A DNA stretch of 64,000 bases from Phycomyces nitens (lineage: Eukaryota > Mucoromycota > Mucoromycetes > Mucorales > Phycomycetaceae): assembly GCA_022702545.1 (NCBI GenBank), contig JAHRBC010000007.1:2356001-2420000 (forward strand). Direction: 5' to 3'. Position numbers and translations under genes: made by a program. This document shows, in pieces, positions 1-9,874 of the stretch; position 1 is the stretch's first letter; each line of letters begins with the position of its first letter. Below the pieces are notes generated by a model. That model saw only the letters and a program-made list of their open reading frames with translations, ran no database searches and was not told the origin of the DNA.

Positions 1-55
1 ACCTAGACTTTTTGGAATGACCAAGATTTTTTTTCCCCTAAAAAAAATAATCTAG

Positions 56-335
56 ATTGAAATCGAGGACATGGAGTTTGATGAGGATGAGCAAGTATAC
101 ACCTATCCTTGTCCATGTGGAGACAAGTTTACAATCTACATGGTAAAACCTCTTTCTTTCTTTATTTAATCATTAGTATTAATCCCAATCACAGGATGAA
201 CTGAGGGATGGCGAAGATGTTGCCCGCTGTCCATCCTGCTCTCTGATCATCAGAGTCATTTATGATCCCGATGAGTTTGCAGACGAAGACGAGGAATCTA
301 CATTCCAAGTAGATGCCACAATTGCTGTTGCATAA
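56..335 (+). CDS. DPH3: Diphthamide biosynthesis protein 3 (CSL zinc-finger), 3' exons only
   Basis: Two exons are readable, 56-142 and 195-335, joined by a 52-bp GT-AG intron; the first exon is preceded by a splice acceptor, so the N-terminal exon lies upstream of the window. The product starts [20 protein letters not shown] and carries the CSL zinc finger as CPCG followed by CPSC, then an acidic tail. In the known family Dph3/Kti11 is a small Zn/Fe protein that donates electrons to the radical-SAM Dph1-Dph2 complex in the first step of diphthamide formation on elongation factor 2, and also works with the Elongator/Kti13 system in tRNA wobble uridine modification. Domain order and length after the missing N-terminus fit the usual ~80 residues. 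It converges with the gene at 487-1571. Identification is secure; only the 5' exon is missing. Confidence 0.93.
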
Positions 336-486
336 ATTCCTCTCTTTAAAAGACACTTTTATCCATAACCCTCTCTCTCTCCAAAAAACAATAATAACAT
401 ATTACTACTCATCCTCGCACCTCTCTCTCTCCCTTTTATAATACAACAACCATGCATCTCTCACAATCGACTGAAAACTTTATATT

Positions 487-1571
487 TTAAATGTCCTTTC
501 TTGACTCGACTGTCATCAAGTTTGTCTTTTCAAACTTATTGCGCTCGTCCAACAACTGGTTGTACTCTACAGCCTGTTGCTCAACCTGTTTCTTGAGAGT
601 CTCGATATCAAGGTCCTTTTTCTTCAATTCCTTGATTTCCTTTGTAAGATCAGTAACCTGCTTGGTATAAGTTGTCTCGAGATCAATCAAGCGCTGCTGG
701 TCCTTCATGGTCACAGCAGACTGTTTTTCATCATGGTTAATTAACTTGTTTGGAGCCTTTAAGCACTTGCCTCTTTCTTTGCATTGTCAAGCTCTTCATC
801 GCGCTTCAGCATGTTGAGGACCAACTTGCTTGTTCTCTCGAGAATCCTAAGACAAGTCCATCAGCATATGTCAAATCACACCACCCAATTACTCACAGTG
901 AAAGGAAAAGTGTGAATCCGGTGAGGTACAGGTTGCGCTGGGCATAAAATCTCTTGGCCTTGAGGTTGGCCTCGTAGTTGTAGTCGTGGTTGTGTTCCTC
1001 CAGAGCTTCACTTTCGATACGGTTGAGACGATTAAGAGTGTCTGTGGTCAAAAATAAATAAATAAATTAGTGAGTGATTAGTTGGATAAGATGTCCAAGG
1101 AAACAGCTTTGGAATACATGGACTTGCCTATGAACAGTACGAATATGAATCTATATGACCAACACGTTAGCTTGTATTAATACTCCATCTTGCCTGATAC
1201 TTACGCAAACACAATCTTTAATCCATGAAGGCCATTTGCAATCTAACGTATTTGGTTAGTCTTGATATTTTGAAAGACGCGTGGTTTGTTCATGTGAAAT
1301 ACGTACAGCAGGCGAAGTAGAGGCAAACTTCATCATTGCTCTACGCCAGCGTGTAGGAAGAGGGGTCTTTATGGAATAGAGTTAGTGGTGGAGGTCTGAT
1401 TTGGTCATTGAATGCTCACCACAAGAATGCCAAAGGCAATCATCTATAGCCAAAAAAAAAAAAAAGGAGGGGGGGATTGATGAGATTGATTAAAGACCCT
1501 TGTGTTTTTAAGAATGCAATAGTTACCTCGGTGACAAGGATACCAAACGTAAGAGAGTAGTAGATTGGCAT
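487..1571 (-). CDS. BAP31/Yet family ER membrane protein
   Basis: A multi-exon gene read on the minus strand. Exon 1 (1527-1571) encodes MPIYYSLTFGILVTE and is followed by a 24-nt micro-exon (1420-1443, MIAFGILV). Later exons encode PLPTRWRRAMMKF, a second and third hydrophobic segment (IFVLFIGK; QRNLYLTGFTLFLSL), the conserved block KAKRFYAQRNLYLTGF, and a final exon (from about 714 down to 487) that is an almost pure heptad coiled coil (LKKQVEQQAVEYNQLL). This order, three N-terminal membrane spans then a cytosolic coiled coil, is that of BAP31 and yeast Yet1/Yet3, which act as ER cargo chaperones and sorting factors. The C-terminus ESRKDI is not a canonical KKXX retrieval signal. Start was chosen because the N-terminus matches the family. 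Intermediate exon borders are approximate. Confidence 0.85.
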
Positions 1572-2706
1572 TTGTGGTGGGCTTGATGTTTGATTGAAAA
1601 GGTAATAAAGATCAACAATTTAAACTGGCCGATATTTTCAATCACTGTCAGCCATTTTCTCCTTCTTTTTTTTTTCTTTCCTTGTCCCGGGTTTGTGTGA
1701 CACCCGAGAGTCTTGCCGTCAACTGTTGCTCTTGAGAGCCAGGAAACTGACTGGCGTCTGGGGGATCTCTTTTGGCCAAGCAGCCAATCAATTACTATAT
1801 AGGTATCAAAACCACACCACTGCTTGGAAGCTGCTTGTTTCTTTTTTTGCTGGTTGCCAAGAAATGCTTGCCTAGGGTTTCCTCGTTTTGGTGCATATGC
1901 TTGAGACTATATGTATTTCCTAAAATAGGAGCTCAAAGGGTGCTTTACGTGTTATCCCCCAAACATTGGTTGCATAAACAGCGTGATTATCCTGAATGTT
2001 TGCATTTTATACACAAACAAGAATCCTCATTGTAATAATAAAGAGCGAGTATATACGAGGCTTCATTTCCAAGCATCGTTATTTGTATACGTATTTTCTA
2101 CTTCTTGGTATCTTTGAATTAAATAAAAAGGCTGATTTTTAAGAATTTGTTCATTTATCACAAAAGTACAAAACAAAATCTTGGCACTATTGTATCATTT
2201 TTGCATGTTTGAAAATGCCAAAGAAAAAAAAAAGGGGGGAAATACAGCCAGGTACTCCTTCTGTGTCAAATACGTGCTTCAAGATGATCCCAGCAGTAAT
2301 GCTATCAAAAACTATTTCATGCCTAAAAAAAACACTCGTATCAACCTTTTTACAGATCTAGATTGTATTAGAAAAAAAAAGCCACTGGGAACCTTGGTGT
2401 CTTTGAGGTTTGAATATTTTTCATATGTTCATTACTGTCGCATTTTATGGACAAAATTCAGAGTCTGGACAAAATAATCTCATTATCTAGACAAGCATGC
2501 TATTCTTTACAAATGTGCCAGGTGCATTTAGCTTTAAATATCGACTTTTGTTCGAATTTGTTTCAATTTCGTTTGATAAAACTCTACAGGTAAAAAAGTA
2601 AAGATGCCAAGATATGGTTGACTCACGACGAGTCTCTATTACATTCCCAACAATGATGGATATACTTGCGAGAACATGTAATTATTTATAATCTGGTCGC
2701 TCCAAC
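1572..2706. other. Intergenic region upstream of the BAP31-like gene
   Basis: AT-rich DNA with several A and T homopolymers. Short open frames exist but none has family motifs or coding character. The first ~150 bp should hold the promoter of the minus-strand BAP31-like gene; no defined element is recognised. Confidence 0.5.
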
Positions 2707-2992
2707 TGTAATATACACACCACAGCCGAGTTTAATGCAGAGTCCACAACCGATATCCGATTACTCCTTTTTTTCTAATGACCCTGGCAAGCTAACATCT
2801 CAGTAGTTACTCACCAGGCACACTTACCCTTTCCACTGCCACACTGATAGCCAGTTATTACATAACAGGGACTTTAATTACAAGGAAATTTGAATGATTG
2901 TATATAAACAATTATAACATTATTTTCTTTAATAAATAACACTACCAATATTACTCTTTTCTTTCAAGATACTAGCAGCTCCAAATGCCTCA
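2707..2992 (+). repeat. LTR-A repeat, copy 1 (solo LTR-like, 286 bp)
   Basis: First of seven copies in this window of a 277-287 bp repeat that begins TGTGGTATACACACCACAG and ends near CATATACCTCA. This copy is diverged (begins TGTAATATACACACCACAG, ends ATGCCTCA). In sense orientation the family has a TATATAA-like box about 60-70 bp before the end and an AATAAATA signal after it, as in U3-R-U5 of an LTR. The flanking 5-mers (ccaac and tttgc) do not match, so this copy is either old or rearranged. Confidence 0.7.
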
Positions 2993-3609
2993 TTTGCACT
3001 CAATTCAGATGTGGTTTGTATAGCACAGTCTGTAATCATTACAAGTGTGATGTGAATTCCGATCATCTAGCTCAATCACAACTGAACAATCTTTTTATTC
3101 TTTATCAATCAAAAGGTATACTTTTCTATCTTTAATAGAGGGTTTGGTATGCTATCAAAATATCCTCCTACTTAAAAAAAGGAAGCCACGGTCTTTGGCT
3201 TGTTTCAAATTATTTTCAAAAAAAATTGCGGTTTTTTGTGAAAAATAGCGATTGTATAGTTGAAATTACATCTTCTTGCCGACTTTTTTGTCAGTTTTGG
3301 CAGATGTCTTTGGTGATATAACAGTATAGGGTATATTCAAGTGATGTATTAACAAGGAATATACAACTATTATTTACAAAAGCCTTTATATACTCATATA
3401 ATGTCATAAACTTGTATCAATTGATAATTTGGTTTATAGAACCAAAAAATCGATATTTTGGCACGTCCTAAAATAGCAAGTTTCATTTCATTTTTACACA
3501 GATGTCCTATCAAGATAGTGTTTTTTTGCCTAGTCAAACTTGAACGACGTTTTGATTATTTACCAAACCCTCTAATACTGCGTATAATTATTTCAGTATT
3601 GAAACCTCT
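2993..3609. other. Intergenic region downstream of the Hsp70-like gene
   Basis: AT-rich sequence between the LTR-A copy and the stop of the Hsp70-like gene. It probably contains the 3' UTR of that gene. No gene or repeat is recognised. Confidence 0.5.
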
Positions 3610-5676
3610 CTAACCAGGAAAAATTTGCACTATCTTCATTAAAGGTCTAAACTTTTCTCTATATAATAAGCGTGGGTCGAATCCTTTGTAGTTTTGAACT
3701 GATTTTTCTCCAGCAACATCGGAGATTGTGACATATTCGAATTCTTTGCCTGCAACTTTCACCTTGACCTCAATTCTGTCCAAGCCAAACCGCATCTTCA
3801 TATCAATTACACGGTCAACCCTTTCTCTTGTATCAATTGGAAAGTCAGTGCCAAGAATAGCAACTAGATAAATCTCTTGAGGAGTAGGGTATTCAGGAAT
3901 TGGCTCCTCACCATCGTACGCATACAAAGCTATTGATCAATGTTATTGGATTGTATTTAATAAAGATCTAATGCTGATCTTACATATAATTGGTAGTGTA
4001 TCGTTTGACCAATACATCTTTTTAGAAAGCCATTTATCCTCGCTGACTGGCTGGCCTTTATGGATATATACATGGAATTTGTCTTTGTCGGATTGTGCTT
4101 TAGTATCGTCCTTTGTTTCATCTGGTGAACACAGCTTGATTCCATATGCACGGCGTAGGATACGTTGGGTAATTTTACGTGGGCTGGCACCAAATAGAAT
4201 TGTTCCTTGCAATACGGCCTGGTTTCCATCTTTAATAACCTTGATCTGCCTCGTTCTACTCTCAAAATCATCCTTGATCCGCTTTTGAAGGTATTTACAC
4301 TGACCGAATCCTCCAGTTATAAACATGGCATCAATATGTCTCCCATTAAGCTGTTTGAATTGCCTCTCAATCATACAAAGTACTTTGTCTACCACCGGAT
4401 CAAATACTTTTGTACGAATTTCATCCAATGTGAATCCATCTTTTTCACTGATATCGTCATGTCCACGGAAGTAACATTGATTAAGCGATTTTAGATGTTC
4501 GGATACTTCATCATCATCATCATCACCACCAAATACTTTCTATAGAACAATCCAAAATAAACATTTCATTCACATTAGTATTTTCAACCGTTTAATATAC
4601 AATACCATGTCTATTTTACCTTGAGATCATTAAAATAGCGCATGGTCCATATCCTACTATTTTCCTTATAATCAGGGCACTTAGATAGTCTTTCGTCTAA
4701 TAAGTCTTTGAATTGAGCGTCCAGGAATTCTGAGCCGCAAGAACTACCAGTTCCCATTGTAATTTCCTTTAAACCACCTGCTCCCAATGAATTGTCCTTT
4801 TCGAATACGGCAAGGTCTACAGTTCCACCACCAGCATCGCAAATCATGTAACGACTCCCGCTACAGAGTTCTAGTTCAGGAGATACATGCTCGGCATACA
4901 AGGCAGCTGCTACAGCTTCATCGACAATCTGCAGTCTATCTGGTGCATCGTCTCTTTTGATAAGATTGGATAGTATGGCAGCCTCTCTCATTATATTCTT
5001 TGATTCCTCAGACCACATGGTCGGAACTGCCATACAGAATCTGTGCTTGGAGGGGTCATTATCTTCAGGATAATATCTAGCCAGTAGTTCGTAGATAACC
5101 TCACGCATGTAACTCAAATAATCAGCAATAACTAAAGGCATGATATCAATAACCAGGCACATAAGATCATCTCTTGATTACCTTGGACTGGAGACTTATT
5201 ATATGGTAGGGGAGGGAGATCTTCTTTTTTGGCGGTTCGATCCAGCCACAGTTTAAAGTTGGTCACGTAATATCCAGCCTTAGGATTATCCATGTATTCA
5301 TAGTTAGCATACTTTCCATACTCCGATGGTTTGTTTCTCTTTGTAGAAAACCAATTGTAACTCTTTTTATAAAACAGTGCAGTGTTATTATTCTTTCCCT
5401 CCCAGAGATCAATCAGAACCCTGTATGGTTATAGTAATCGATTTAAATAGGTGGAAGTGTGAAGGGTAAGTCTTGATATCAATTCAAATGGTATTCTAAT
5501 CCAAGACTTACGAACCCGAGACAAATGTTGGGTCCTTTAGGCACAGTATTTTAAATCCAGAAGCAGTGGTTCCAAAGTCTAATACGTTTCAGATTAGCAC
5601 TAGAATATTTTAGGATAAGATATACAATACCTATACCAATGACAATATCGTACTCATCCAAGGCGTCTGTTGTCAT
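3610..5676 (-). CDS. Hsp70-superfamily ATPase of the HSPA12 type
   Basis: Multi-exon minus-strand gene. Exon 1 begins at the ATG at 5676 (MTTDALDEYDIVIGI) and splices to give IGIDFGTTASGF, the phosphate-1 loop of the actin/Hsp70 ATPase fold. Exons near 5200-5417 and 4611-5170 give LWLDRTAKKEDLPPLPY, AVPTMWSEESKNIMREAA and ICDAGGGTVDLAVFE (phosphate-2). The exons below 4470 give DAMFITGGFGQCKYLQ (adenosine motif). The last exon ends with a beta-rich segment (LYREKFRPLMKIVQIFPG). The substrate-binding domain of classical Hsp70 is absent, as in HSPA12A/B, and the short final region replaces it. The HSPA12 family is often expanded in filamentous fungi; clients are generally unknown. An aspartate run precedes the 4428 exon. 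All three nucleotide-binding motifs look intact, so an active ATPase is inferred. Confidence 0.85.
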
Positions 5677-5935
5677 TTAGGATGTGGGCTTGTGGGTAAA
5701 GTAAAAGAGAAAGAGAAAGAGAGTAGACATTTAGAAGGGCTTGGAATCCATCTCTTTATATAGCCTTTGATGTTGTACTAAACATTAGATTCGTCTTCTT
5801 TGAGTCATAGAAACATAATCAATTGTATCCACTTGATAAACTACTCTATTGTTTAGAATGGCTTTATAATCTCTTTATAGACCTATGCTGATATCCATCA
5901 CAATTGTTATTTTTTTTGAACATGTAACATACAAG

Positions 5936-6198
5936 GACATGAATATCCTGGACGTTGTGATGGGCAGGTATATCGTGTAACAGCCGGTCGTAAGGCCGTT
6001 GTTTTGAATCCTGTGTTGCGTTTTTTTGGTGATACTGTCGTGCCTGAATTAATGTCAGCCAATCAGGATGACAATTACACAGAGTTCTCTTTTGAGAACG
6101 ACGACCGAATTGATTCTCTTTTCCTCTCTGGAGACCTAGAAGACATTAGTTATAACAAAAGTAGATTAGAAACCGAAACAGACATTTATCATGGCTGA
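5936..6198 (+). pseudogene. Unrecognised coding-like fragment
   Basis: An open frame follows a possible splice acceptor (..catacaag at 5935) and runs to a stop at 6198. It reads HEYPGRCDGQVYRVTAGRK and continues through an acidic stretch (FSFENDDRIDSLFLSGDLED). Codon use and the sustained frame look protein-like, but no upstream exon or family is recognised. It may be the last exon of a gene broken by rearrangement, since the region just downstream is a retrotransposon target. Its position shortly upstream of the Hsp70-like gene start, in divergent orientation, is noted without functional inference. Confidence 0.3.
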
Positions 6199-6682
6199 GT
6201 AGGTTTAGAAAAGATACAAAAGAGGACAATATTTCATTGAATAAAAAGGATCTATCTTTCTATCCTCGTTTACGATTCCCAGTGGGTTTGACCAATATTG
6301 GCTGTGTTATAGCATTGGAAGAACAACCCAGATCCAAAACGACAATACAATATTAAAAGTATACATTCTAGTATGGATCTTGGAGCAGTGCGTTAATATG
6401 GTAGAACTCTGTCGTGCTCAATTTTCAACTATTATCTTATCCCATAAAATCCATCACTAAACATAAAGGCTTTTGAGAGAATATGGTCTAGGGAACCCAA
6501 TGCTCTAAAGTGTATCAACTTTTTTTTTTTTTAGTATTATATTGATCTGCCGTCACGCAAGGCGCGCGGCTTCTAGATTGCCATTAATTGGACCTGGAGG
6601 GAAGGAATAAGATAAAAGGACAATATAGGTAATAAAAAAGTAGGGAAAATAAGTAAAAGAAAAGAAAGAAAAATAAAACTCC

Positions 6683-8428
6683 TTAAGCTAGTATAGCTCG
6701 CTGTCTCTCTATAGTACTAGAGGCCTTTGTAGCCGCTACTCCAGGAAGAAAAGGCTGATTGTCAAAGACAAACTTCCGATGGGCATTCCAAATTGCCTTG
6801 GCTTTTATAACTACCAGCAGAATCTGAGTATCCCGAGTGGGAGAAGCACAGGGGAGTTGACAAGATGTCAGCATCCGCCGAAGGTCATCCCGAGTCCAGC
6901 CCCGGCAGAAACGAGAGAGGACTACGTTCCACACCTGGCGTTTCTTAGGACAGAAGAAGAGGAAATGGTCTTGGTCTTTGGTGTCAGTGAAGCCCACCAA
7001 ACACATGGGGTCCGAGATGGTACGAGGCATGATGGTGTTAATGGTCAGTCGGGTGGGAATCCGCTTCCACAACACTTTCCACCACAAAGTGCGGTAATGG
7101 TGTGGAATAACCAGGGACCAAAAACGACGCCAACGGGCAGGAGGGAGAAGAGGCGGAGGTGGGGACGGACGAAGATGCCGGTGCAGTGATCCTGTGGATG
7201 CTTTGCCCAGAGGGTGCTTGTCCAAAAGGACCACGGAGAGAAGAGAAGAGAGACCAGGCGGAGGGGGTGAGGTGGGAGACGGGAGTTGAAGACACGGAAG
7301 AAACCAAGGACAATAGACCATTCTACCAGCATCGATCTTGCTGAAGAATTGGCCAATACGGTTCCGTGCTCTTGGGCGATCGCCACGAAGCCGGGGACAG
7401 AGACGTCCATCATCATCTACCAGAAAGGCATCCGAGACAAGAAGTGACTTGAGATTCATTTCCGGAGAAACGAATGGCAGGACAAAAGTCCAAACAGAAG
7501 CCAGGGGGAACTCAAGAACCACCAAAGGTGCTACACTGAGTGTGGGAGGAAGAGCATCGGGAAGCAATTGAGAGCAGACACGGTGAATTGGCAATAGGGA
7601 ACTGGGGCAACTCACAGTACTACAAGGAAACAGCAGAGCTATACTAGCAGAAGGAGAACGAAAGTGAAGAGGAAGTAAAAATTCTAAATAAGGTAATAAA
7701 AAGGAAGAAGATCGAGAAAATGATCGAGAACGCAAAATGGGAAGAATCCATCGCAGTTGGAGAGCGCGCTGTTGGTGATCAGGATCCAAAAGTCCCAAAA
7801 CCCCAGACTTGCGTGGTAGGCAAAGAAGAGGCCAACCAGGGCTCCCAAAACCAAAGTGGAGAAAAGAACGAACATGCTTGCGTATAGCAGCGAAGAAAGA
7901 GAGAGGGGCAGGGGTCACATAGAGGACATGACATATGGAGCTCAAGAGAAGAGAGTTGGCAACAATACTCTTACCGCGCACTGACAAGCCTCTTGCAGAA
8001 AGCATGGTGCAGTGACTTTCAAGTTTGGCAAGGAGGGCAGCGCGGAAATACTCGAGTTGGGCAGGGATATTGGGAGCATAAAGAACAACAACAGCAAAAG
8101 GATCAATGCGTTGATCAGTATGTGTAACCTTTACAACTAGTGCACGGTCATCTGGTGACACGTACAATTGTTCAAGGTGGAGAAGGGGATCGAAAGATAT
8201 AAGACCACAGTGCGAAGTCCAAAGAATTGCCTGGGCTTGGAATGGAAGGTGCATAGTAGAATGATGGGAAGGAAGGAGATGGGTCTCTAGTAAAGCAAGT
8301 AAGGAAAGTAAGGGAGAGAAGGAGCGGAGGTGACGGATAAAGAGACATTTGGGGGATTGCGGATTAGTGATGGTAGAGAGGAGACCTCGAGCATTCAAGG
8401 TTCCTAAGCGGATAGACTGTACAGTCAT
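6683..8428 (-). CDS. LINE-1* ORF2: endonuclease N-terminus fused in frame to C-terminal domain; RT deleted
   Basis: 581 residues, no internal stop. Residues 1-~135 match the start of an AP-endonuclease domain (MTVQSIRLGTLNARGLL; LLALLETHLL; FAVVVLYAPN). The frame then passes at about LLAKLESHCTMLSARGLSVR straight into the post-RT region (compare LLQKIEQLCHLHSQRSLSVR in the neighbouring element). The GDFN and SDH endonuclease motifs, the RT motifs including YADD, and thumb-proximal sequence are all missing, a loss of roughly 690 codons by comparison with the 12082-17349 element. The C-terminal zinc motif is degenerate (C..G instead of C..C before HFLFFC). The product cannot polymerise DNA. It may be an inert relic or a trans-mobilised derivative. 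Confidence 0.85.
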   Translation of the reverse strand: MTVQSIRLGTLNARGLLSTITNPQSPKCLFIRHLRSFSPLLSLLALLETHLLPSHHSTMHLPFQAQAILWTSHCGLISFDPLLHLEQLYVSPDDRALVVKVTHTDQRIDPFAVVVLYAPNIPAQLEYFRAALLAKLESHCTMLSARGLSVRGKSIVANSLLLSSICHVLYVTPAPLSFFAAIRKHVRSFLHFGFGSPGWPLLCLPRKSGVLGLLDPDHQQRALQLRWILPILRSRSFSRSSSFLLPYLEFLLPLHFRSPSASIALLFPCSTVSCPSSLLPIHRVCSQLLPDALPPTLSVAPLVVLEFPLASVWTFVLPFVSPEMNLKSLLVSDAFLVDDDGRLCPRLRGDRPRARNRIGQFFSKIDAGRMVYCPWFLPCLQLPSPTSPPPPGLSSLLSVVLLDKHPLGKASTGSLHRHLRPSPPPPLLPPARWRRFWSLVIPHHYRTLWWKVLWKRIPTRLTINTIMPRTISDPMCLVGFTDTKDQDHFLFFCPKKRQVWNVVLSRFCRGWTRDDLRRMLTSCQLPCASPTRDTQILLVVIKAKAIWNAHRKFVFDNQPFLPGVAATKASSTIERQRAILA

Positions 8429-9826
8429 TTATGAAGATGGTTGGCCAGACTGGCCAGAGGGAGAGTCAAGTTCTTCCATAGGCGTATTGCCGTCAAGATC
8501 AGTGAAGGGCTGATTACCCTGGGTATGTGCCTGGACGGAGAGGTCAAGCAAGGACTGGCGGAATTCGTCATCTGTAAGGACGGGCCGGGAGACACCGTCC
8601 TCAGGAAGGGCAATGCCTCGAGCGGCAAACGAGTATTTGTTGGCAGCGGTGCCTCGACCACTGTGATCATACATTGGTATGTCAATGTCATCACTAATGG
8701 GGGCAGAGGGTCGATTGGATTCAGCCTTGGACCGAGTGGTCATCACCGACAAGGATCGGCGACGAATGGGCTTGGAAGCCGGAGAAATGGGAGCAGGAGG
8801 TGCAATGTGCGTCGTCGAACTGACAACAACACTGGGAGGAGATGGGGGAGTGCTGGCAGCAGCCTGGAGAGCCTGGAGAGCACGGAGAGCACGGAGAGCT
8901 TCTGCCTCAGCAATCTCCAACTGGAGTTGCTCTTGCTGAAGACGCTCGGCCTCAACAGTGTCAGGGTGAGCGGAGCAGTCTCTGCTGGCCATCTCATGGC
9001 CCAAGACACCACAACGCTTACAGCGGGGTGTACGAGAGGGACGCTTCGTACATGCACGCAGGAAGTGACCTTCCTCACGGCAATACCCACACACGGGTGG
9101 AATATCCTTGGAACGTAGCTCCACTGCGCAGGAAATGGATTCTTCCAAATGAAGGCGGCTGGGGAGAGTTTTGGGGTTGTCTAATCCAGATGTGTTCAGA
9201 AGGACGGTAGCTTTACCACGAAAAGTTCCCCGGTGGGAGACGTAGGCACGCAATTGGATAACCTTTCCATACGACTGGAAAGCCTCTTCGATCGGTGCAA
9301 GAAGGTCAGTTTTGGGATCGCAGGTGCTGATGCGATACATGTTAACCTTCACAATATGACTATTGGAAGGCAAACTTGGAGAGGCGACGATTCTGGTGCT
9401 CTGAAACACCAGGCCGTCGGAGATGGCTTTCACCCGAGTGGCAGGTTCGATGAAAAGGGCCTCTGCCAAAAGGTCCTTGGAACGAGTGTAACGCAAGGTC
9501 AACGAGGTCATCTGGCCAATATTGTCAGAGAGGACATCATCTACTGCGTTGGCAGGAACGAGTTTACCGAGATTGAACAAAACGCTCGATGGATGGATGG
9601 TGCTGGCCCAAGCAGCAGATGCTGGATTCACGGAGAGACTCTGGTCAAAACCAGGTGCGGTGAAGATATGAAGAGACTTGTTATTCGGGCGGGGTGGTGT
9701 GCTCTGTGCACGGATCGCTGGTCGTTGGACCTGCCACGGGTTGACAGTACTGCCCTGTGAGTTCGATCCCTCAGGGGTACTCATACTATTTCTTATTATG
9801 GGGATTTGTGTCGGTAGAATATTCAT
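8429..9826 (-). CDS. LINE-1* ORF1: nucleic-acid-binding protein with two zinc knuckles
   Basis: 465 residues from the ATG at 9826 (MNILPTQIPIIRNSM...), the first ATG inside the element; a GTG lies two codons upstream. The N-terminal third is Ser/Pro-rich and probably disordered. The middle resembles the RRM-like segment of LINE ORF1 proteins. Two CCHC knuckles follow: CGYCREEGHFLRAC (CX2CX4HX4C) and CKRCGVLGHEMASRDC (last spacing widened). Next is a Glu/Leu/Ala-rich helical stretch (QLQLEIAEAEALRALRAL). ORF1 proteins of this class bind element RNA and chaperone reverse transcription. The stop TAA directly abuts the ATG of ORF2 (TAAATG), suggesting coupled termination-reinitiation. The frame is intact throughout. 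Confidence 0.85.
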   Translation of the reverse strand: MNILPTQIPIIRNSMSTPEGSNSQGSTVNPWQVQRPAIRAQSTPPRPNNKSLHIFTAPGFDQSLSVNPASAAWASTIHPSSVLFNLGKLVPANAVDDVLSDNIGQMTSLTLRYTRSKDLLAEALFIEPATRVKAISDGLVFQSTRIVASPSLPSNSHIVKVNMYRISTCDPKTDLLAPIEEAFQSYGKVIQLRAYVSHRGTFRGKATVLLNTSGLDNPKTLPSRLHLEESISCAVELRSKDIPPVCGYCREEGHFLRACTKRPSRTPRCKRCGVLGHEMASRDCSAHPDTVEAERLQQEQLQLEIAEAEALRALRALQALQAAASTPPSPPSVVVSSTTHIAPPAPISPASKPIRRRSLSVMTTRSKAESNRPSAPISDDIDIPMYDHSGRGTAANKYSFAARGIALPEDGVSRPVLTDDEFRQSLLDLSVQAHTQGNQPFTDLDGNTPMEELDSPSGQSGQPSS

Positions 9827-9874
9827 CCGCACAAAACAATTATTTAGCTGTGAAACCGGTGAAAGTGTATCAAC

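Larger units (their letters stand above)
6520..9861 (-). mobile_element. Non-LTR retrotransposon LINE-1* with internal deletion, TSD-bounded
   Basis: A 3342-bp element flanked by a perfect 13-bp target-site duplication, aaagtgtatcaac, at 6507-6519 and 9862-9874. On the element strand it has a 5' UTR of about 35 nt, ORF1 (9826-8429), ORF2 (8428-6683), a 3' UTR of about 160 nt and a 13-nt poly(A) (T run at 6520-6532). Structure, poly(A) and duplication are those of an APE-type non-LTR element inserted by target-primed reverse transcription. ORF2 lacks the second half of the endonuclease and the whole reverse-transcriptase core, yet stays in frame, so the copy cannot encode its own RT. It is related to but distinct from the element at 12082-17349. 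The name LINE-1* is only a local label. Confidence 0.88.

Noticed and set aside
2181..2477. 98-codon plus-strand frame
   Set aside because: Passes through A-runs, has no domain, and sits in low-complexity intergenic DNA.
8441..9118. Plus-strand 225-codon open frame opposite LINE ORF1
   Set aside because: It is antisense to a clear zinc-knuckle ORF1 and arises from its GC-rich codon pattern; no motif of its own.
9751..9775. GTTCGATCC-like tRNA B-box
   Set aside because: It lies inside LINE ORF1 coding sequence and no A-box, acceptor stem or anticodon arm can be placed around it.
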